64,000 nt of DNA from Novisyntrophococcus fermenticellae (GTDB lineage: Bacteria > Bacillota > Clostridia > Lachnospirales > Lachnospiraceae): the NCBI RefSeq assembly GCF_018866245.1, contig NZ_CP076458.1, positions 1,364,001 to 1,428,000 of the forward strand. Direction: 5' to 3'. How positions within the stretch are numbered: position 1 is the first letter of the stretch; every line of letters starts with the position of its first letter. The position numbers and the translations under genes are program-made. Shown here piece after piece: positions 54,881 to 61,199 of the stretch. The notes beneath the pieces are model-generated. The model was not told the origin of the DNA, did not search any database, and was given only the letters and a program-made list of their open reading frames with translations.

Positions 54881-56074
54881 TTATTTGAAGATTCTCGGTG
54901 CCTTACGAACCTCAAGCTTTTTCAGAATCTCAGCAGGATTTTCAAATTTACTTAAGAAAATCATAGCTGCAATTACATATGGCTTGTAGCTTGCTTCTTT
55001 ATAAAGAGGATCACGGTAACGATCGAATACAGATGCTTCAACTTCACCATCCTTGCAGCTTACATCATTGATATCAGCCGGCAGACAGTGCAGATAAAGT
55101 GCTTTTCCGTCTTTCGTAGTTTTCATCAGATCTTCTGTACAACACCAGTCCTTGTGCTCTGCATTCTGAGCCAGTAATTCTTTTTCAAGAGCGTTGATTC
55201 CGTCCTGATCACCTTTTCCATAGAGATCCGTACGTTTTTCCATAGCTGCAAATGGAGCCCAGCTCTTAGGATATACGATATCAGCATCTTTGAAAGCATC
55301 GGCCATATCGTGGGACACACGGAAGGAACCGCCCGAGTTTTCAGCATTTTTCTTTGCGACTTCTTCAACTTCCGGCATGATTTCATATCCTTCCGGATGA
55401 GCGAGAACAACTTCCATGCCCATACGTGTCATAAGGCCTACGACACCCTGAGGAACGGAGAGGGGTTTACCATAGGAAGGAGAGTAAGCCCATGTCATAG
55501 CGAGCTTTTTACCTTTCAGATTTTCAACGCCGCCAAACTCATGGATGATATGAAGCATATCGGCCATACACTGGGTAGGATGGTCGATGTCACACTGCAG
55601 ATTTACAAGTGTAGGACGCTGCTCCAGGATGCCATCTTTGTTACCCTGTTCTACAGAATCAGCCACTTCATGCATGTAAGCATTACCTTTGCCGATGTAC
55701 ATATCATCACGGATACCAATAACGTCCGCCATGAAGGAAATCATATTAGCTGTCTCACGTACAGTCTCACCATGAGCAACCTGAGATTTGCCTTCGTCGA
55801 GATCCTGTACTTCAAGTCCTAACAGGTTGCAGGCAGAAGCGAATGAGAAACGGGTACGTGTGGAGTTATCGCGAAACAGGGAAATACCGAGGCCGCTTTC
55901 AAAAACTTTCGTGGAGATATTGTTCTCACGCATGAAGCGGAGAGCGTCTGCTACGGTCCACACAGCTTCCAGTTCATCGTCAGTTTTTTCCCATGTCAGG
56001 AAGAAATCGTTGTTGTACATTTCTTTGAAGTTTAATTTGTTTAACTTATCAATATAATCCTGTAATGTCTTCAT
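54881..56074 (-). CDS. ygeW: YgeW-type knotted carbamoyltransferase
   Basis: 397 aa, as E. coli YgeW (396). Carbamoyl phosphate loop DNSTRTRFSF (Ser71-Arg75), HPTQCMADM (165-168), and HCLPAD (329-334). The family has the extended knotted fold and is not a true ornithine or aspartate transcarbamoylase. By inference it performs phosphorolysis of a ureido compound, giving carbamoyl phosphate and an amine. It lies 32 bp after ygeY and 34 bp before arcC. Confidence 0.95.
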   Translation of the reverse strand: MKTLQDYIDKLNKLNFKEMYNNDFFLTWEKTDDELEAVWTVADALRFMRENNISTKVFESGLGISLFRDNSTRTRFSFASACNLLGLEVQDLDEGKSQVAHGETVRETANMISFMADVIGIRDDMYIGKGNAYMHEVADSVEQGNKDGILEQRPTLVNLQCDIDHPTQCMADMLHIIHEFGGVENLKGKKLAMTWAYSPSYGKPLSVPQGVVGLMTRMGMEVVLAHPEGYEIMPEVEEVAKKNAENSGGSFRVSHDMADAFKDADIVYPKSWAPFAAMEKRTDLYGKGDQDGINALEKELLAQNAEHKDWCCTEDLMKTTKDGKALYLHCLPADINDVSCKDGEVEASVFDRYRDPLYKEASYKPYVIAAMIFLSKFENPAEILKKLEVRKAPRIFK

Positions 56075-56106
56075 TCTATAAATCTCCTTTTGTTTTTAAT
56101 GGATTA

Positions 56107-57417
56107 TTACTTACAATAGATGGTTGGAAGAGCAGCATAGACAGCAGCGCATACAACCAGGTCAGCTTTCCAGGTGATTTCGTTCGGAGCATGAGCCTGA
56201 GCTTCTGCACCAGGACCGAAACCGATACAGGGAATTCCATTACGTCCCATGATAGAAACACCATTGGTAGAGAAGGTCCATTTGTCGGTAAGAGGACGAG
56301 CTTTTCTCATCGCTTCTGTATCAGCGGTTCCGATACGGCTGTCACCGTAAAGTCCTTTGTAGGCTTCCTCCAGGGCTTTTGTCACATCGTGATCTTCAGG
56401 AATAACCCATGTAGGGAAGTAGCACTCAATCGGATAGGTAAGACCCTTATAAGAAGGGCGGGAGTACTCATACATGGATACGGTTACATCATCACCATAT
56501 TTTTTAACGCTTGGAAGGCTGCGGATTTCATCCAGGCAGCTTTCCCATGTTTCACCTGCTGTCATACGGCGGTCAAGCGATATAGAGCAGGAGTCTGCAA
56601 CTGCACAACGGCTTGGAGAAGTAAAGAAGATCTCAGAGGTAGTAACGGTACCGCGTCCAAGGAAGTTGGCTTCTTTATATTCCGGATTATATTTCTCATC
56701 CAACATTTTAACAAGCCCCTTAACCTCTGTGTCATCAGAAGCATCATTCTCGTTCAGGGCTCTGATGTCCTGAAGGATGTCAGCCATCTTATAGATTGCG
56801 TTGTCTCCACGTTCAGGAGCGGAACCATGGCAGGAAACCCCTTTAACATCTACGCGGATTTCCATACGTCCACGCTGTCCACGGTAGATACCGCCGTCAG
56901 TAGGCTCTGTGGAAACTACGAATTCAGGACGAATTTTATCCTCATTAATGATGTACTGCCAGCAAAGTCCGTCACAGTCTTCTTCCTGAACGGTACCAAC
57001 TACCATAACTGTATATTTGTCACTTAACAGGCCCAGATCTTTCATGATTCTGGCACCATATACAGCAGATACGATACCACCAAGCTGATCGGATACACCA
57101 CGGCCGCCGATTTCAGTTTCGTTCTCATAGCCTTTATAAGGATCAAAGTTCCAGTTATTTTTATTACCAATACCAACGGTATCGATATGAGCATCAAATG
57201 CAATCAGAGTCTTGCCGGTTCCCATAAAGCCCATTACATTACCCATCGGATCAATCTCAACTTTATCAAAATCAAGTTTGCGCATCTCCTCAGCGATTCT
57301 GTTCACATGAGCTTCTTCATCACAGCTTTCGCCGGGGAATTGTACGATGCCGCGTAAAAATGCTGTCATGTCAGCCTGATAATTCTGAGCTGTTTCTTTA
57401 ATCTTATTTAAATCCAT
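56107..57417 (-). CDS. ygeY: YgeY family M20 hydrolase
   Basis: 436 aa. Two-metal M20 residues: [21 protein letters not shown], the Glu pair in [16 protein letters not shown], and AHAPNE near the C-terminus. It is likely to hydrolyse a ureido or acyl intermediate of purine breakdown. It is co-transcribed with ygeX and ygeW. Note that the pyr operon carries a related M20 gene. Confidence 0.93.
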   Translation of the reverse strand: MDLNKIKETAQNYQADMTAFLRGIVQFPGESCDEEAHVNRIAEEMRKLDFDKVEIDPMGNVMGFMGTGKTLIAFDAHIDTVGIGNKNNWNFDPYKGYENETEIGGRGVSDQLGGIVSAVYGARIMKDLGLLSDKYTVMVVGTVQEEDCDGLCWQYIINEDKIRPEFVVSTEPTDGGIYRGQRGRMEIRVDVKGVSCHGSAPERGDNAIYKMADILQDIRALNENDASDDTEVKGLVKMLDEKYNPEYKEANFLGRGTVTTSEIFFTSPSRCAVADSCSISLDRRMTAGETWESCLDEIRSLPSVKKYGDDVTVSMYEYSRPSYKGLTYPIECYFPTWVIPEDHDVTKALEEAYKGLYGDSRIGTADTEAMRKARPLTDKWTFSTNGVSIMGRNGIPCIGFGPGAEAQAHAPNEITWKADLVVCAAVYAALPTIYCK

Positions 57418-57495
57418 CTTCGTTCCTCCTCAATTTATAATTGGTTAACAGGTGTATATACAAAGCACATACTAAAGATGTGTTTCGTACGGTAA

Positions 57496-58719
57496 TCAGT
57501 CAAAGAAATTGTCGTTTTTTCCATCCCATACAATCTCTTTATAGCGGTCGGGGTCAGTATCTCCTTCAGTAGAAAAGAGCAGTATTCTGGAGTCTTCATC
57601 CAATCCAATGGCTTCTTTTAAATCTTTGTATTCATCCATGGTTAACATAGCCGCTAAAGCGCCGAAGGGAGCGGCACCGGATTCACCGGAAACTACCTGA
57701 GAATCTCCTTTAATTGGTGCAGACAGCATACGCATACCCTTTTCTGCAACCCAGTCAGGGGCGGAGATGAATACTTTTACGTGGTTTTTAAGAATATCCC
57801 ATGAAATTGTGTTTGGTTCGCCGCATGCGAGTCCTGCCATAATTGTCAGCATATCGCCGTCAACCTTACGAAGATCACCATCACCGGCGGCGGCTCCCTT
57901 GTACAGACAGGCAGCAGGCGCAGCCTCAACAACTACAACGGTGGGTGGATTTTCCGAATAACGGTTGGCGAAATATCCCTGCACGGCACCGGCCAGAGAA
58001 CCTACACCGGCCTGTACGAATACATGGGTCGGTCTGTCACAGCCATAAGCTTCAAGCTGCTCATCAGCTTCCATAGCCATCGTTCCGTATCCCTGCATGA
58101 TCCAGGCTGGAATTTCCTCATATCCATCCCATGCTGTATCCTGCACAACAACGCCATTCTCTACTTTTGAAGCAGCATCTGCGGCCATACGCACACAGTC
58201 ATCATAATTCACCTCTTCAATCGTAGCGGTAGCACCTTCATTCAAAATGTGCTGCAGACGTGTCTGTGTAGATCCCTTTGGCATGAATACGACAGATTTT
58301 TGTCCGAGACGGTTGGCTGCCCATGCAACGCCGCGTCCGTGATTTCCATCGGTAGCGGTAAAGAATGTGGCCTGTCCGAATTCTTTACGAAGTGCTTCGG
58401 AAGTCAACACGTTAAATGGAAGCTCCGATACATCTTTGCCTGTCTGTTTTGCGATATAACGTGCCATGGAGAAAGAGCCTCCGAGGACTTTAAACGCATT
58501 CAGACCGAAACGGTAGGACTCATCCTTTACATATACTTCTTTCAGACCCAGATAAGATGCCATGGCATCCAGTTTTGCAAGCGGTGTCGGAGCATATCCG
58601 GGGATTGACTGATGGAAGGTTCTTGCTTTTTGAACTGCTTCCAGTGACATGACGGATAACTGATTATCCTCACTGTGGGGCATATGGTTCACTGCCCATT
58701 GAATTTTTTCCTGATGCAT
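57496..58719 (-). CDS. ygeX: 2,3-diaminopropionate ammonia-lyase
   Basis: 407 aa. Fold-type II PLP enzyme with Lys77 in LNAFKVLGG, the position used in E. coli DpaL. Substrate loop TATDGNHGRG (about 121-130). It splits 2,3-diaminopropionate to pyruvate and two ammonia through 2-aminoacrylate. It is the first enzyme gene after the regulator (31 bp). Confidence 0.95.
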   Translation of the reverse strand: MHQEKIQWAVNHMPHSEDNQLSVMSLEAVQKARTFHQSIPGYAPTPLAKLDAMASYLGLKEVYVKDESYRFGLNAFKVLGGSFSMARYIAKQTGKDVSELPFNVLTSEALRKEFGQATFFTATDGNHGRGVAWAANRLGQKSVVFMPKGSTQTRLQHILNEGATATIEEVNYDDCVRMAADAASKVENGVVVQDTAWDGYEEIPAWIMQGYGTMAMEADEQLEAYGCDRPTHVFVQAGVGSLAGAVQGYFANRYSENPPTVVVVEAAPAACLYKGAAAGDGDLRKVDGDMLTIMAGLACGEPNTISWDILKNHVKVFISAPDWVAEKGMRMLSAPIKGDSQVVSGESGAAPFGALAAMLTMDEYKDLKEAIGLDEDSRILLFSTEGDTDPDRYKEIVWDGKNDNFFD

Positions 58720-58750
58720 AATTCACATACCTCCTCGTATTTACTGTTCA

Positions 58751-59404
58751 TCATTTCTTATTTACATCGATGTAGCTGTAAAGTGTAAATTTTGAGATTC
58801 CGAAATACTTCGAAATCTTATCGCCGGATTTTGTAATCAGGAAAGCTCCCGCATCATTCAAAAACTGAATAGCGGCAACCTTCTCATCCTTATTCATCAG
58901 AGCGGCAGGCTTTCCTGCCAGATCTACAGATTGTTGAATTAAAGCGTCCAGCAAATCATTTACATTGTGAACGATTGGGTCCGGGGCGTGATGTCTTCCT
59001 GCCTGGGGCTCTGTTTCAATGATGTTTCTGACTGCCTGTTCCATGGTCATTAATGCGGTAATATCGTAATTAATGGAGAAAATATATTGAATCTTCCTGT
59101 CCTCTTTACTTTTCTCATCCCTGATATACATGGTACTGGATTTCAGGATACGCCCATCTGAAGTACGGGTCAGATAACTGAAATGATCGTGTACCCTGTC
59201 AGGATTTTTGTGGAGTGTCTCTAAGACAACCTTTGAAGGACCGTCACCAACTTTACGATTTGAAATATGACCATTGACAATATAGACAATCGAGTGCTCC
59301 AGGTCATGCTTTGCCAAGTCGTGAATGACGACTTCGCAATCGGGTCCGAATTGCTTTGCCAATCCCCCGGCTAGCTGTGTTAGAATTTCTAAAGTATAAG
59401 TCAT
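58751..59404 (-). CDS. YheO-type PAS/HTH transcriptional regulator B
   Basis: 217 aa. YheO-like PAS domain (about 6-115): VVIHDLAKHDLEHSIVYIVNG and LKSSTMYIRDEKS; C-terminal HTH-like region (about 170-217). It heads the minus-strand operon (regulator-ygeX-ygeY-ygeW-arcC-permease). It is a paralogue of the regulator at 49969, sharing the VxHD...IVNGH pattern. It is likely to control the divergent promoters upstream. Confidence 0.88.
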   Translation of the reverse strand: MTYTLEILTQLAGGLAKQFGPDCEVVIHDLAKHDLEHSIVYIVNGHISNRKVGDGPSKVVLETLHKNPDRVHDHFSYLTRTSDGRILKSSTMYIRDEKSKEDRKIQYIFSINYDITALMTMEQAVRNIIETEPQAGRHHAPDPIVHNVNDLLDALIQQSVDLAGKPAALMNKDEKVAAIQFLNDAGAFLITKSGDKISKYFGISKFTLYSYIDVNKK

Positions 59405-59438
59405 GCCATATTATCTCCTGATCAACTAAAATGAAACC

Positions 59439-59459
59439 AACCTAAATAAATTTTAGGTT
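59439..59459. promoter_or_regulatory. Inverted repeat AACCTAAA...TTTAGGTT, candidate operator
   Basis: AACCTAAA (59439-59446) and TTTAGGTT (59452-59459) are 8-bp arms with a 5-nt spacer, just downstream of the regulator B promoter. A further TTTAGGT (59535-59541) lies between the divergent promoters. Confidence 0.55.
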
Positions 59460-59487
59460 TTCGCTGTCATCACTCTCATCTGTGCCC

Positions 59488-59516
59488 ATCATAGCACCAA
59501 TATCAGCGAAATGCAA
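59488..59516 (-). promoter_or_regulatory. Promoter of the regulator B-ygeX-Y-W-arcC operon
   Basis: On the minus strand TTGCAT (complement of 59511-59516), 17-bp spacer, TATGAT (complement of 59488-59493). Confidence 0.7.
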
Positions 59517-59566
59517 TAGAAAAATACAAAAAAATTTAGGTAAACTGAAAAAAATTGTAATTAGTC

Positions 59567-59595
59567 TTGCAAATGCTTATAAAGCGTGATAAAAT
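59567..59595 (+). promoter_or_regulatory. Promoter of ssnA-ygfK
   Basis: TTGCAA (59567-59572), 17-bp spacer, TAAAAT (59590-59595). The predicted leader to the ssnA ATG is about 235 nt. Confidence 0.65.
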
Positions 59596-59599
59596 GTAC

Positions 59600-59835
59600 A
59601 TATCGTGAGACTTCTATCCTACTTGTTAAAAGGAAAATTGTACGAATTTTTGAAAAAATTCAGAATCTTGTGCAATTTTTTGGATACCAAAGTATCCAAG
59701 GAAAGCTGCCGGTGGCAGGTTTTCTGTATTGACCGGATGTGTGCAAAAAAAGTTAGGACCATGAATATTCACAAGCGGAGGAAGAAGACTCAAAGAAACG
59801 TTACGGAAAGCAAAAAAGTAAAGGAGAAAAGGTAT
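59600..59835 (+). other. Long leader of ssnA with hairpins
   Basis: About 235 nt between promoter and start. It contains hairpins GGATAC/GTATCC and CTGCC/GGCAG followed by TTTT, a terminator-like structure. No known riboswitch is recognised. The reading frame is open in phase with ssnA, but lacks a good ribosome site, so translation should start at 59836. Confidence 0.5.
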
Positions 59836-61167
59836 ATGTTAGTAATTGGAAACGGACGGTTGATAACCAGAGACGCAGAAAATCCGTTTATTGAGAATGG
59901 GGCTGTGGCGGCCGAGGGCAGCGTAATTAAAAAAACGGGGACTACAGATGAATTGAAAGCACTGTATCCTGATGCGGAATTTGTGGATGCAAAAGGTGGG
60001 GTGATTATGCCGGCATTTATCAATACCCATGAACACATTTACAGTGCCATGGCAAGAGGCTTGTCGATTAATGGATATAATCCAAAAGGTTTTCTGGATA
60101 TCCTAGACGGGCAGTGGTGGACCATTGACCGCAATCTGAACAACGAGTCCACAAGGCAGAGCGCGCGCGCGACGTATATGGATTCAATAAAGAGTGGTGT
60201 AACGACGGTTTTCGATCACCATGCAAGCTTTGGTGAGATTCATGACAGCCTCTTTGCAATAGAAGATGCGGCAAAAGAATTTGGAGTGAGAACCTGCCTG
60301 TGTTATGAGACGTCGGATCGTGATGGCATGGACAAGTCCCGTGAGGCAGTTCTGGAGAATGCAGCATGGATTCGTCATGCATTGGCGGATGATTCTGATA
60401 TGATTGCCGGTATGATGGGCATGCATGCGCAGTTTACAATTTCTGATGAGACCATGGAATTTGCTGCTGCGAATAAGCCTGCAGAGGTAGGATATCATAT
60501 TCATGTTGCAGAAGGTATTGAGGATTTACACCATTGCCTGAAAAACTATGGAAAGAGGATTGTAGACCGTTTGATGGACTGCAATATTCTGGGTGAGAAG
60601 ACTCTGCTGGCACACTGCATCTATGTAAATCCTCATGAGATGGAGTTGATTAAAGAAACGGATACTATGGTTGTGCACAATCCGGAATCTAACATGGGAA
60701 ATGCCTGCGGATGTCCTCCGACCATGGAAATCGTTCACAGAGGTATTCTTACGGGACTTGGAACTGACGGATATACACATGATATGACCGAGTCTTACAA
60801 GGTGGCTAATATCCTGCATAAACATCATCTGTGTGATGCTAATGCCGCATGGTCTGAAGTTCCTCAGATGTTATTTGAAGGAAATGCAAAAATTGCAAAC
60901 AGATACTTTGAGAAACAGCTTGGCGTATTAAAAGAGGGTTCTGCAGCGGATGTAATTATCATGGATTATAACCCGCTTACGCCAATGCATGCGGATAATG
61001 TTAACGGACACATTTTATTTGGTATGAGCGGAAAAGATGTCGTTACTACAATCTGTAACGGTAAAGTTCTGATGAAAGATCGTGAACTGACAGGTATAGA
61101 TGAAGAAAAAGTATTATTTGAAGTAAGAGAAGAGGCTAAGAAGCTTTGGAGCCGTATCAACGGATAA
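59836..61167 (+). CDS. ssnA: SsnA-type amidohydrolase
   Basis: 443 aa, like E. coli SsnA (442). ATG 59836 with AAGGAG 9 nt upstream. Zinc amidohydrolase residues: NTHEHIYSAMARG (HxH), YHIHVAEG, LAHCIYV, GLGTDGYTHDM. The substrate in the urate pathway is not known from sequence; it is a purine-derived ring or ureide. It lies 32 bp before ygfK. The in-frame extension to 59605 is not favoured. Confidence 0.92.
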   Translation: MLVIGNGRLITRDAENPFIENGAVAAEGSVIKKTGTTDELKALYPDAEFVDAKGGVIMPAFINTHEHIYSAMARGLSINGYNPKGFLDILDGQWWTIDRNLNNESTRQSARATYMDSIKSGVTTVFDHHASFGEIHDSLFAIEDAAKEFGVRTCLCYETSDRDGMDKSREAVLENAAWIRHALADDSDMIAGMMGMHAQFTISDETMEFAAANKPAEVGYHIHVAEGIEDLHHCLKNYGKRIVDRLMDCNILGEKTLLAHCIYVNPHEMELIKETDTMVVHNPESNMGNACGCPPTMEIVHRGILTGLGTDGYTHDMTESYKVANILHKHHLCDANAAWSEVPQMLFEGNAKIANRYFEKQLGVLKEGSAADVIIMDYNPLTPMHADNVNGHILFGMSGKDVVTTICNGKVLMKDRELTGIDEEKVLFEVREEAKKLWSRING

Positions 61168-61199
61168 AAGCATATACGACCTAGGAGGAATAAAATAAG

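Noticed and set aside
59605-59835. In-frame extension upstream of ssnA
   Set aside because: It has no strong ribosome site, is basic and low in similarity to the family, and overlaps the leader. ATG 59836 matches the length of known SsnA.
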